This document shows positions 32,250-44,763 of a DNA stretch of 64,000 nucleotides, in pieces (position 1 is the stretch's first letter; each line of letters opens with the position of its first letter). The notes under the pieces are model-generated. The model was given only the letters and a program-made list of their open reading frames with translations, was not told the DNA's origin and ran no database searches. The DNA comes from Gossypium raimondii (Eukaryota > Streptophyta > Magnoliopsida > Malvales > Malvaceae). The stretch lies in assembly GCF_025698545.1 (NCBI RefSeq), contig NC_068576.1:55960094-56024093 (forward strand). Direction: 5' to 3'. The translations under genes and the position numbers were made by a program.

Positions 32250-32596
32250 GGAGAGAAAATCACCGAGAAAATAAAAAGTGATCGACCGAGAAAATTGTTG
32301 CGGAGGAAAAAGAAGAGTTTCAAGGCAGCAAAATTGTAACAGAGAAAAGAAAAAAAAAACATATAAAGGTGGGAACCGGAACCCTTTTCAACAGTGTGGT
32401 AAATTTATGAAAAAAGAAAGGTAAAACATATAGAGAGGAAAACATAGTTATAGAAAGTAAAAAATATAGAGGTGACGTGGGACATTTTGGTGGCAAAGCG
32501 ATGGTTGAGGGACGTGAACCTGAGATTGAGAAATAAGGTCCCAGCCAAATCTACAATTTGAAAATTATTTATTTTTACTTGACTAAACTTCATCCA

Positions 32597-32629
32597 AATA
32601 ATAATGATAATAATAATAATAATAATAAT
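32597..32629. repeat. (AAT)n microsatellite
   Basis: An ATA/AAT trinucleotide run with one interruption. Confidence 0.85.
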
Positions 32630-33676
32630 TAATAACACCACCTCTGCAATCCAATAATTCCCCAACTTAATTACTTTATTATTTCTAAAAAAAGTAGTTT
32701 TAACTCAATTTATTATTATGTGAATTGGATTAGAAGTAAATCTCAAATAAATGTACGTGTTTATATAAATACGGTCACTTTTAATTTTTATATATTTAAA
32801 ATTATGTTTTCTATAGATTAAAAATTATACTTCATATCTATATTATATATCCAACATAGATTTCAAATTAAAAAATATAAAATATTTGAGCAAATTTAAT
32901 TTATAATTATTAGAATTTCTATTTCACGTGTATACATATAAAAACTAGGTGTTTAGAAAAATAGAAACGTATTTAAAAATAATAATTAGTAAATAATAAA
33001 ATATATTATTTAAAATTATTTAATGATAATAACACATAAAATATATATAATATTAAAATTAAAATAAAGTTGTGATTTAATAGTAAATTTAAGATACATG
33101 CAAACGTATTTGGTTCTTACATAAACGTCTAATAAATATATTTGGGACAAATATCAAAGTTATACCTAAACTTTAATCTAATTTGCAATGTCATACATGA
33201 TCTTTGATTTTGTATAATTTTAGATATGAAATTTTGATTTGATTCAATTTTCAAAATTTACTAACAACATTATCAAATTATCACTATTTTACATTAATAT
33301 ATTACCTCTACAAACTATTATATTGATTTAATATGAAAATAAATGTATGTATTAATGTGTACAATTGAATCAAAATCAAAATTTCATATATACATATGAA
33401 CTACAATTCAAATTTCATATATATAATTACACACCAAATTAAAATTCATGTCAAAGTACACATTAAAAAGAATTCATATATAAATTTAATATTTATCCAT
33501 TACATTTTTATGTAACTTTCCTATATGTGATAATTTAATCCATCATAAATCTTTTTATGTTGTTTTTGTTACCATTTTTATTTGTGAGATTTTAAAGAAT
33601 CTAACAACCGTTAATTGGCTTCAACCACTAATCTTATCCCAGTAACATTTACGTGATCTCAAGAGTCTTCGATCAT

Positions 33677-33960
33677 TATATTAAATCAAAAATAAATTAA
33701 TCTTTCTCTTAAAAATTTCATCAATTTTTACTGTTAAAAGTTAATATTTATACATCAACATAAAATCCACATAACACGTCACATGTCACTGTTTAATTAT
33801 TTAATCAACCACAACAATTTAGAACAGTACAAATCAATAAAATTTTAACAAAAATAACCAATTTGATTTTTAATTTAAAGTACATAGACTACTTTACCTT
33901 AAAAAAAAGGACAATATGCAAATTGAATCCTAATACAAGGATTTCTATGGTACTTTTATC
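33677..33960. repeat. Family A MITE-like element, copy 3 (partial)
   Basis: Only the interior and right end are recognisable (TTAACAAAAATAACCAATTTG, then TACAAGGATTTCTATGGTAC). The left terminal arm is missing or too diverged. Confidence 0.6.
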
Positions 33961-34203
33961 ACATAATAAGCATTTTCATCCCAGTCCTCGAAAAACACTG
34001 AAACATTTTTATAAAGAATAATAAGATGAAGTGAAATTTTTGTTCAGCTAATATTCTTTAAAGAATAATAAGTGAAACTTTTTTATTCATAGATGGCACT
34101 GTCATCCCTTGAGCTATACATGAGAGTATGAATAAGCTATATATTTTTAATCAGATCAGGTGGCCAGATACGATCGTTGTGACTCGTAAACGAGATAAAA
34201 GCA

Positions 34204-37200
34204 TCAATATTGTTGCTGCCACTCTTGAATTGCCTGAAGAAGAGCATAATTAGGGACCAGATTGCAGTGTTCAAGTTTAAGATTTGTCATGGGTGATCTG
34301 TCATGGCCACTGTCCAACCATCCTCTAATAGCATCGGCTTCGTATGTGAAACCGTCAGCCGCTATGATTGGATCTTTCATCACCTCCTGCAAATTTAAAA
34401 GACAACCACCACGGTAACAATAAATGAAAACTACATGACCATTAAAATCACTGAAAGAAACCGACATCCTCGTACTGTCTTTTCTAGCAGGCATAAGTTC
34501 TACTACAAAGAACTGAACTTGAATGTTACCTGAAAAATTGGGCAGACAAAATGAGAAGGGGCGCAACGAAGCTCCTTAGCTTCCAAGCATGAAGCTGAGT
34601 TGACACATGAGTCTCTCATTGGACCAAGCACACTCCAGATTTCTGACACAAAGTCTGGTCGATCCAATGGCTGTGTATCGCAGCACCTTATTGCCAAGTG
34701 AGCCAACAGTTGGGCTTCTTCAAGTGGCCAGTTCCCAGCTGTTCGGTCCAACACCATGTTAAAGTTTTCTGTCTCTATCGAACATTTTACATCATTCAAG
34801 ATCCCCAAAGCCGATCTCCCAGTCAAAAGTCGTAACAGTATCATTCCAAATGAGTACACATCAGATTCTCGAGTAACTTCTCCATTCTCAAGATACACCG
34901 GATCCATATAAACAGATGACAAAGCAGAAGTATCAGTACTTTTGCCTTGTGGAATCAAGCGGTAAATGCCACTGTCAATGAGCTTTGATACGAAATTGGA
35001 ATCAAGAAGGACCTTAGAAGGTTTTAAGTTCCCATGGGGGATACAAGGCTTATTAGAATGGAGGAAGATAAGAGCAGAGCATATCTCAGAAGCAATGCGA
35101 ATTCGAGTTTGCCATGGAAGTGGTGGAGATTTATTTTTGCAGGCAAGGCGCTCTTCTAGACTGCCGTTCCTGAGGTACTCAAAGACCAGTGACCTGGACT
35201 CCGGGCAAGTTCCAATTATTGTTACCAGATTTGGATGTCTAATCCGACTTAATATCTCTACCTGAAATCAATGAGCAGAAAATAAACCATCACTGGTAGT
35301 ACTAATAGGTAATAGAAATTTAATTCGCCTAAGAAGACCAACATTTTTGAACCGAAGAACAAGGCAGCTTAAGATCATAAATACATGAGTGGCACCATGT
35401 CTATATGTCCGACTACTTTCAGGAAGTACCTCAGATTTCTTAATCAATAAAATGACCTGGAAGCTCACAGGATATGCAAACAACAATGTGTAGCATAACA
35501 AAGCACACTTCAAGACTGCTGATATATATAATTGAATATGCCCAAAAGTGGATCCTCCACGGAAGAAGCTTTTGAAAATCCTTAATTTACAATCTAAGTC
35601 TCTAGTTCATCATATGTGTGTTGTGTTGATGATTCTAACAAAAAAAAAAAACTGACCAACAACAACAAAAATAACATAGATGCTGTAGAGATATTTAAAT
35701 AAAGTTTACCTCATTCTCAAATTCCAAAAGGCTTTGAGAGCCATAAGATGGCAACATTTTTATAGCAACATTCATATGGCGAAGGAGACCCTTGTATACA
35801 CTTCCATATTTTCCTTCTCCAATCTTCCAAGAAGGATCAAAATCACGAGTGGCATTGTTAATCTCTATGAAAGAAAATTCAAGGATTTGGGACCCAGGAA
35901 AGCTTGAATCTCCACCATTTACAAGTTTCCTCAGATTTTTCAACACTCTTATGGCATTTTCATGCTCTATTCTCAAGTCATCCCGTTTTTTCTTAAAACT
36001 AATCAGAAGTTCCACAGCCGAGAACATTTTTTCCTCCAGCCCCTCCACTACACATTGGGACTCCACAATTTGGCTTTCAAGTATCGTCCTTTGGTCCTTA
36101 ACCATCTGCAGATCTTTAATAAATTCATCATGTTGATCCTTCATCTTTTGTACTTCTTGCTTTTCTCTTTCAAGCAATTCCTCCATCTCTTTCCTTCGGC
36201 TCATCTCCTTCACACACAAGCTTTCTAAAGCCTTTGCCTGAAAGGAAAGTGTAATGGGCAGGAAGTTATGGTTCTGGTGTGTGTGTGTTTTGAGGGGGAG
36301 AGCAGATTCAAAAGGATCAGTGCAAAATGGTAAATTTACTTCATCTTCTATCAATTTACTCGGGCAAGATGTTTCAGAAGCTTCATTTGGTTTGAAATCA
36401 GAACTCGGAGTCATGTCAACCAAGCAGTAAAAAAATGAAAAAGAAGTGTTTTTTCACCTTGCATGCAGCCTCTATGGCATCATTTTCCTCCTTCCATCGC
36501 TTCATTGTCTCTGCAAAGACTTCCTGCTTTAAGTTATGATCATCTATAGTAGACACTTCTAGTTGTTGATCAGTTTCATTACTTGCTTGTCCTTGATGTT
36601 CTTCCTGAAAATTAGCAAATCATTGTAGTATAATCTGGTTATTTAGTGCGATAACAATGGCTTCTACTAAGAAGAATATTTTAATGGATAACTAAATTCA
36701 TTTGCTATACACAATCTGACTCAAAGGAATCCAAGCTCTGGTTCATAAAGCTTCATGAATTCATTATTAAAAACCATGATCCCTAGGATTTTCTTTTCTT
36801 TTGCTTTCTAAATGCAAAATTTAAACAGGAACAGCTAGAATAGCTTACAACCTTACCAGAAAATAACAAAAACTATCTTGGCAATGAAACCCACAAATTA
36901 AAAAGTTAAAGCATCTTTTCTCACCTCATCCATCTGCAACATGATTGATCCATAAGTGTCAACCACTCCATTGCTAGGCAAGTTTGGATGTACTGAATAC
37001 AGGGAAATAGGCCTTAAATTTCCTCTCACTACGTTGGCATCTTCCTGTGGTTCTGCACGGCTCAGCAACAAAGTTATGCCTTGGAGAAAACAATTGCTTG
37101 GAACTTCATTCGTGAAAGTCAACAGAAATGGGATCATGATCTGGAGCAGGGAATTTACCTGGAGATCTCTCCCTAAGCACGGATTCTGACAGCATCACTG

Positions 37201-39175
37201 CTTGTTCTGTTCTTAGGGGTGAATCCATTGGTGGTGATGGAGTTGCAATCTCTCTACTAGATCCGTCTTGTCTGCCTACTCTGTTTCATATGAAGGCCAA
37301 CTAGTGAAAAATTATTGAAGTTCTCAGTGCAAAACTCTACAAAGTCAGTGAACCTGAAAATGCTAATACACTAGTTCAGAACAAGCCAAACACCACTGGT
37401 CAACCAATTTTATCATAAGCCGAATACCTAACAACTATTGCCATGAGGCAGTTGACACCAAGGGGTGAAGCATAGATAGAAAGAAGAGTTAAATTGGTAT
37501 AGCTGATCCAATGGACTGCAGAAGCAGTGAAGGAGGAACCAAAGTCTCTCCCACCTAAAAGAACATCAAGCAACCATAATTTTAACTTACAATGTCAAAA
37601 CATTACCTAGTATAGATGAGGCGACCCTTGCAAGCAAACCAGATATGACAAGAAACTGGTGCATTTTGGCATACAAAGGTTGCTTTCTTGGACTTTAGTT
37701 CTACTAGTTTCCTGCAATCTCAAAGAGAATTTAAATTTGGAAATTGAATACCAAACCAATAAAATTGAAAAGGCAGTATAAGCTGGAGGCTCACACCACC
37801 AGCATAACCAGCTAGCTAGATTCCCTTAAAAAGAATTCAGAATAGGATGTGATAAGAGATTCATACTTTGAGTAATATTTATCTGCTGCTGCTCCCATAA
37901 CAAGCCATCTAATATTATGCCTTGCTATAATTTCTAAAATTCCCTTTTCAACACTGTCCATTTCTATCCACAGTGCATCTGCCTGTACCTGTACATTGTT
38001 CACATCATTATGTCATTAGTTAATAAGGACATCAAACTCAAGGGCTGTGTAATGTTGGTCACATCAGTGACTGAACTAAATTGGAAAAGAATGAAATAAA
38101 TAGTACCCCTGAATGATCAAGAATAAGAAGGTATTCATCTAAGCGTTCTTGCAATCTTTGTCTTTCAAGTTTCTGGAATGCCTCTACTGCGTGCTGTTTC
38201 AATTTACTGCGCGCAAGCTTTCCGTCTGCTGCTTAAATTATAAATTAAAGATATAACCTTAAAATTTGTACCATATGATCAAAGCAACTAAGCTATGAAT
38301 ATGCATAATAATCATTAATCACTATCAAATAATGAACATCCACTAAAGTAGGATTTTTTATCAATAACTCCACAAGCTTTCTATTTTCAGTCAAATGCAG
38401 TGGAATCTTAAATCAAACACCGAATAGAAACATGTTACTCTCTCGTTCTATCAAATTATGAACATCCATTAAAGTGCAATATAAACTTCATATAAAGTAG
38501 GATTTCTGATCAATAAGTCCACAATCCAAAACCTTTCTATTTTCAGTCAAATGCATTTGACTCTTAAATCAGATACCGAATAAACATGTTACCCACTCTG
38601 TCCATATTGATATAACTTTACAGTATTCAATTTCACAGGAAATTTAACATAATTGCAGCGAAATCCAAAAGTGTTAGTAAAATTCAATCCGTGTTCATTT
38701 CTCTTTCTCGATGTTGAATTATATATAAGATCAGCTCATTAATTTTTTTTCTACAAAAAAAAACAACTAATAAGCTATAATAAATACAGGAACAAACAAA
38801 CAATTGCTCTCTTTTTCTTTCACGAATCTTTAAATTAAAAAAAAAAAAAAACAGGTGCCAGCGGTGAACAACAAAAACAACTTCCAAATTTCTCTTTCAA
38901 CTTTCTCAGCAACCAAACAGAACTTCAACAAAAACTAAACAAACTCCAAAAATCAAAATTCAAACGAGCTAAAAAAAATTAAAAAACTCACTCAATGCAA
39001 GTACATGAGTAGGCCGGTGAACGTGAAGAACGCATATCTTTTTCCCGGGAAAGTTGTCAACCGCCCAATCAAGCGTTGTTTTACTCTTCTCCACATTTTT
39101 CCCCACCGCAACAAATATAACATCCTCAAAATCGTATTCTCTATCACCTTCAATCTCTTCCACCAGACTCCCCAT
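34204..39175 (-). CDS. USP-kinase-U-box protein (PUB33-like E3 ligase; kinase probably inactive)
   Basis: Ten exons, in coding order: 39175-38992, 38225-38107, 37988-37867, 37711-37607, 37280-37159, 37052-36925, 36604-36458, 36237-35710, 35261-34530, 34386-34204 (2,370 nt, 789 aa). The exon-2 acceptor is the least certain. Domains in order: an N-terminal universal-stress-like domain (DVIFVAVGKNVEKSKTTLDW, residues 18-37; VMGAAADKYYSK near 131-142), a disordered linker, and a coiled coil (about 310-405). The kinase domain follows, with glycine loop GEGKYGSVYKG (449-459) and VAIK lysine 469. A complete C-terminal U-box follows (FVCPIFQEVMKDPIIAADGF, SPMTNLKLEHCNL). The family acts as ubiquitin ligase with E2 enzymes (known). 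The kinase catalytic loop reads HGNLKPSK (Asn563 for the catalytic Asp, Lys568 for the metal-binding Asn) and DFG is DSG (581-583), so phosphotransfer is doubtful. The U-box looks intact. Confidence 0.94.
38323..38605. repeat. Diverged tandem duplication inside intron 1 of the U-box gene
   Basis: Copy 1 starts at 38323 and copy 2 at 38449. Both begin TATCAAAT-ATGAACATCCA and share CTTTCTATTTTCAGTCAAAT and ATCAGATACCGAATA-like blocks. Copy 2 carries an insertion of about 20 bp. The duplication is older than the 94-bp one at 31.8 kb. Confidence 0.8.
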
Positions 39176-41289
39176 CTATCCACTGATTCCTCTCTTTTTT
39201 GTTTATCCCTTTTTTTTTCTTTTTAAGATAAAGCTATTCCACAGAAATTATGATTAGGATTTAGGACCAATTTTTAAATTGCCAAATTGACTCGGTGAGT
39301 GAGTCAATCACCGAGTTAAAAAAAGTTGGCCTTTTCTTCTTCTTTTCAGCATTAGATCCGTCTCACAGTTCTAACCTACCTTTGGACAAAGCTAAGAAAA
39401 AAATGGAGAGACAGCTGCTTGAAAGTTACGACGAGATTTAAACGACAAATAAATAAATAAAAGGTATAAAGATAAATGTAACCCCTAGCATTTACCATTT
39501 TTATCACTTTGGTCCCTATTTGGAACCGCTTTGGTACTCAATCTTCACAGACTGAATTACTAAAATTTTAATACCACTGAAATGATAGCACATATGGCAG
39601 TTTATTCACTTTAGTGTACTACATTACCAAAGTATATAATTTTCTTTAAAAAATTATGAAATTTGTTGAATTTTAAATATTTTCATTAATTTTTACTTTT
39701 CATCTTGAATTTTCATATGAATGGTCATGTCAATGATATTTAAATTTAATAATTTAGTCAATTTTAATCAAAAAGCAATTTAACAGATTTTAGAGACAGA
39801 TAGACAAAGTGATTTTAAAAAGAGTTAGGACTAAATTAATAAATTAGAAAATATTAAAGGCTACATTTATTATTATGCCAAAATAAATAAATAAATAAAA
39901 GACTCTAGATAAAGGAATAAAAGAACGAATTACAACGTGAAATAGAAAAGAACAAGAAAAACGACAGCAAGGTGGAGTTTTATTTTATTTAACTACCTTT
40001 TAAATTTCATTTTACAATTACGTGGAAATGCAATATAAATTTAAGAGTTTAGCTTGTTTTTCGTATTTAAACGGACTATGTGGAAAGTTTCCTTGCACTT
40101 GATTTTAGTTTGACTATTTAGTATTTATGACTTTTTTTTAAGTATTTATTTTAAGCTTTCTAGAAAGCTTTAGGTTTGTCCTTGGCACTTTTATATTGCT
40201 TTCCATTTTAATATTTTTATTAAAATTTATTTGGTTATGATTGAATTTTATTTATAAATATAAATTAAAAACTCGTATCTTTTACTCTCTGTTGATATGA
40301 AATTAAAATTGAAAGCTATATCAAGGGTGAGATTTGAGGAATGCTAGAAAACCAAAATCTTACTTGATTATTCTTCTAGGTAAATTTTTTTTTACTTAAA
40401 ATTAAATATGTTCACAATTACAATTGAATAACATATTTATATAAAATTTACGTAAAATGCCCCATCAGTTTTAGTTATTCATTGGACAAGGCAACATTTA
40501 GTTTTTTTTCAATTAAGTCTTTAAACTTTTCTGTGCCAATATTAGTCTCAAATTTTAAAAAAATCAATTTAATCCCTAAACTTAAATTCCATTAAGGTAT
40601 GATGACATGGCACTTTGTGTCAAATTAACACCTAAAAATATGTAAAATTATTAATAATTTATAAAATTTTTAATTTTTAAAATTCGTAGTGTAATTCCGA
40701 AGCACCACTATATCATACATTGATTAAATCCAAGTTCAATTTAAGGATAAATATTATTTTATCACTTGTTTATTTTGTTTGGAAACTTTCACCTGCTATG
40801 TTTCTTGGTGAAATAGATACATTTTCTTTTGTAATTTTAGCTCAATTTTACATATATATCCCATATTTTTAATTAGTTCTTTATTTTCTTTTTCGTATAT
40901 TCCCACATGTTATAGTTTATTGATTAAATAAAGATATGTATTGTAAGTTGTATCATTAACATTTTGTTTAGATAGCACAAAATAAATGAAAGTGTAATTA
41001 TTTAGGTGGTAATTACATTCTCTTGTAATTATAAAGAATTATAATTTTTCGTATACGCGTTTGGCCGTGAGTATAATTACATCATAATTCTCTATATCAT
41101 ATTTGATACTAAAAATATAATTATACAGTTACACAATTTATATTTTTGAAAAATATTAATTATTATAAAAATTATTAGCATGATAAAATAATTTATAAGC
41201 AAGTAATAAAATTAAAATCAAATCATTATATGTATTATGTTAGTCTAAAAAGTAGTTGATAATATGAGTACCAATAAATTTGGCAATAA

Positions 41290-41720
41290 AGCTAAACATC
41301 ATATGCAATTTTATCTAATTGTTCTAATGTGTATTTATTAAGTTATGCGTTTAATATTTAACATATACTCTTTATCATCATCTAAATTTGAACATACATC
41401 ATTAAGATTATCAATAACTCCTCCTTCTATGTACTCCTCAAAGTATGAATCATCTAAATTCCACCTATGATTGAAGTTATGAAATATGCAACATGCTAAT
41501 ACAATCCAACATTGTTTTTTATGTTATACTTAGATGATATTGCTAATATGAGAAATATTTTTTAAAATAACAAATGTCTTATTGATCACATTTCACAGTA
41601 CTGAATGTCTCATGTTAAAAAGTTTGCGAGCTGTTTATGGTACTTGTATCTAAAACCATTCTCTCAAATGCTATTATACCCCCGCGGTATGGTACAAGAC
41701 AACCATTTGCATAATTAGTA
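41290..41720 (-). pseudogene. PIF/Harbinger (HARBI1-like) transposase fossil, C-terminal part
   Basis: Minus-strand translation gives a run of family blocks in the right order. LVPYRGG lies near 41690. FNMRHSVL then a stop then NVINKTFVILKN lies at about 41545-41625 and corresponds to the conserved 'NMRHS..RNVIERTFGVLK' region. WIVLACCIFHNFNHRW lies at about 41465-41505, corresponding to 'QI.ILACCVLHNF'. LDDSYFEEYIEGGVIDN follows, with LDKIAYDV near 41295-41320 after a frame break. Several stops and frameshifts rule out function. Element ends are not defined; AT-rich GTAATTA-containing sequence near 40985-41100 and 42220-42300 may be subterminal. Confidence 0.8.
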
Positions 41721-42438
41721 TTGACCTTGTAATATTCAAATTCATTTTATAAATAGTATATATCCATTTGGAGGGATACTTATGCTAAGTTATATCCATT
41801 TTATAATACTTAAATTAAGTAAAAATAATATAAATTTTATAATATATAGCCTTTATAAAAAATTATAACATTTATTTATGAATAAGTATATATATATTTA
41901 TAATATATAGTATGGACACATAAATAAGTTACATCCATATTTACTGGTCATAAATTTTTATAAATAAATATATTACAACACTTTTATAACATGTAAATTA
42001 TTTTTTATAATATTCTTTTATCATATCTTTAGAATTTTTAGGATTTAAATAATATAAGTTTTTGTTATAACTTTATAAATGCACAAATTATTTTTATAAT
42101 ATATAATTTTAGCATTTATAATATAATAAAAAGTTTGCCATAACCATCCCAAACATTATTTATGCGTGTTCATGCTTGTAATATATTTTTATAAATTATA
42201 TAAAGATAATTTTTAAAATTAGTTTTGGATATAATTACCTATCTCACCCCTAAGAATTTAAAAGTGTAATTAGAGTGCTCTAATTATACCAAATTTAATT
42301 GGACTCGTTAATTATAATGACTATTCGAACATACTACCAAAATTTAATTATTAAGCAGCTTTCCAACACCACTTGTTAAAAGAAAAGTATACTTGCATAT
42401 AGAAGTTAGTTACGATGATGCTGATATATTATTATTTT

Positions 42439-42857
42439 AAGGTTAAATATATTTTTGGTACTTAACTTGGCTTCAAGATTTAAGTTGGTATTTAAAGTTT
42501 TTTTTTTGTCTGATTAGGTACCTAAACCTAGTCTCAAGGTTCAAATTAGTACCTAAATTTTTTTAGTCAAATTAGATACCTGAACTTGACTTTTGGTTCA
42601 AATTAGTATATGAACTTGACTTCATAGTTCAATTAAGTCATTTATCGTAAGCATTAATTTGGACAAAAAAATCAAGTTTAGGTACCAATTTGAACTTAGA
42701 AACCAAATTCAGGCACTTAATTGGACCAAACTAGACTTTTGGTACCAAATTAAACCTTAAAGTCAAGTTCAAGTACCTAATTAAATTAAAAAAAACCTTA
42801 ACTGACCAATTTGAACCTTAAAGCTAAATTTAGGTACCGAAATGTATATTTACCCTT
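42439..42857. repeat. MITE-like foldback (about 420 bp)
   Basis: The left arm (AAGGTTAAATATATTTTTGG) is matched by the reverse complement of the right end (AAGGGTAAATATACATTTCG). The arms carry repeated GGTACxxAATTT/AAATTxGTACC phrases over about 200 bp each. Confidence 0.7.
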
Positions 42858-44596
42858 CTATAAGTAATTATGAGATAGATTATTTTACAACTCTCTCGCA
42901 AAAAGCTTCTTTTTAAAACCTTTCAAGATTTAGTTTGCGACTAGTTGTTCTGCCACTGCCGGTTACCTGCCCCCTACATTGCTCACCTATTTTCTCTTCT
43001 GCCAGGCATTCTTTCTCTCCTCATTCGCGAAATAACACTTCTTTGGGGTTTTGATGGCAAGAGGAATGTACCAGCAATTTAGAACAAGGGAGTTTTATGA
43101 CATTTTTCGGTTTTTGCGACACTTTTTTCTTAAACGAAATTTGACAAAAAAATACAATACGTTAATAGTTTATAAGTTTGCAATTAAAGAAACAATTGAA
43201 TTTGAAAAGTAATAATAATGTGCACAATAATTTGTTACTCGGATCAATTATTTCAAGATAATTTTCCTTCAAAATTTAGGTACAAATTAATAAAGAAAAA
43301 TTTATTTATACACAAAATTGCACCTAAAACAATTTATTTTAAGGAACAAAATAACATACTCTCCGACTGCACATAAACAAACAAATAAACAAGTCTTCTA
43401 TGTATGTATGGACATTCGAACCATATCACTGAAATCATGCAAAATGAAATATAAAAAATACTCTTTTAAACTCTTCAATTTGTAGCATTTCTTTTGATAT
43501 TGTGCCCAATTAACTATTTATGAATAAAAGAGACATTCCCTCTTTAACATTTTCAATTGTAACATATTTTTAAATACAGTACATAAATCACACTATGGCT
43601 CATTAGAAAATATTTTTGCTTGAACTAATAACTTCTTCAATTAAATAATAAAAATATGTAAGTGAAGTCAAAACAAACCATTAAATATAACAAATTGCAT
43701 AATGAGTTGCCAAATGAGTTGCAACTAATAGTGTGCCTATGCATTCTAATTTCTTTCATTTTAAAACAATTTTCAACTATTTTTTTCTTTTTCTATTTTT
43801 AAAGGTTTTTTTCAAAGACCATTCAGCGATAAAAAAATTTAAAAACTAGAAGGTGAGGCAAATTCTAGTTATAAGATGATAACATCTAAGTTAACTACTT
43901 TTAAAATTTTGAAATTAAATCCTTATAATTTTCTTTTAGGAATTTAATTTCTTATTTTAAAATTTTAAAATTTAGGTCCAACGGTTAACATTGTTAAAAT
44001 TTTCTTGTTTAAATTCAAGTTTATTACGTCATTTTTAATTTCATGTTTACCAAGTGAGTATTTTTTATTTCAAAATATCACACCTGCAAATTTAAAAAAA
44101 ATAGTGCTAATAGTTAGAATGTTAGATTTAAATTCTAAAATCTAAAAAGTAGAAAGATTAAATTTTTAAAATAAAAGTACAAGAACTAAATTTTAAATTT
44201 TATAAAATATAAGGACTTATGACTTATTTTAACCTATATTTAACTAAGTTCAATTATAATTCAATTAATATATATTTCAAAATTTTAAATTTATCAAGTT
44301 TATAATTTTAGGAGTTAATCCTTCAATTTTTTTTCCAAATATATCTATACAGTAAAAAGGGAGAACACATGCATAATTTGAACAATATATGACTCAAACC
44401 TTAAAATTAATATCTGATTTGATAACAAATTTAACAAATTTTTGTTAAAATTAAATATGTTGCATTTAAATATTTAAATTAGGTTTTAATTTTTAAAGTA
44501 GAAGCACTAAATTTCTAAAACTAAAAGGAAAAAGATAAAATTTAAAAGTTCGAAGAGTATAAGGATCTGACCAAAAATTATACCTTTATCTAATCC

Positions 44597-44604
44597 CCGC
44601 CAAA
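44597..44604 (-). promoter_or_regulatory. E2F-like site (TTTGGCGG on minus strand)
   Basis: It matches WTTSSCSS and sits just upstream of a TATA-like element and about 160 bp before the ATG at 44764. Confidence 0.25.
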
Positions 44605-44610
44605 ACCCGG

Positions 44611-44620
44611 TATTTATATA
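44611..44620 (+). promoter_or_regulatory. TATA-like box of the coiled-coil protein gene
   Basis: TATTTATATA lies 144 bp upstream of the ATG at 44764, in the range expected for a short plant 5' UTR. Confidence 0.45.
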
Positions 44621-44763
44621 TTCCTTTCGCCCACCTGACCTTCTTTCAATCGTTCATTTGACTGGTAGTTTTTATAGAAACTCACTTCCCTCCATACTCC
44701 TTGCTCTATTCCCCCTTTTTCTCTCGCCACAATCCCTAAATCAATTTATATCGTCTATGGATC

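Larger units (their letters stand above)
30819..32260 (-). promoter_or_regulatory. 5' UTR with a 1.27-kb leader intron and promoter-proximal region of the zinc-finger gene
   Basis: A good acceptor (CTTTGCAG) ends at 30865 and a good donor (ACTG|GTACGT) begins at 32134, implying a leader intron 30865-32134. The UTR exons would be 30819-30864 and 32135 to about 32230. Leader introns are common in plant genes of this kind. The intron carries a tandem 94-bp duplication (31821-32008) and a C11 run (31058-31068). Confidence 0.6.
32260..34203. other. Spacer between zinc-finger gene and U-box kinase gene
   Basis: It contains an AAT microsatellite (32597-32629), a partial family-A element (33677-33960) and AT-rich sequence. 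No gene is supported. Confidence 0.6.
39176..44763. other. Spacer with transposon debris
   Basis: It holds the upstream region of the U-box gene, an inverted-repeat-like segment near 39480-39870, a fossil Harbinger transposase (41290-41720), a foldback (42439-42857), a partial element of the 15.3-kb foldback family (about 43870-44240), and otherwise AT-rich DNA. No intact gene was found. Confidence 0.6.

Noticed and set aside
35792..36136. A 114-codon plus-strand frame opposite the U-box gene.
   Set aside because: It is antisense to the coiled-coil/kinase exon 36237-35710, whose frame is confirmed by family motifs.
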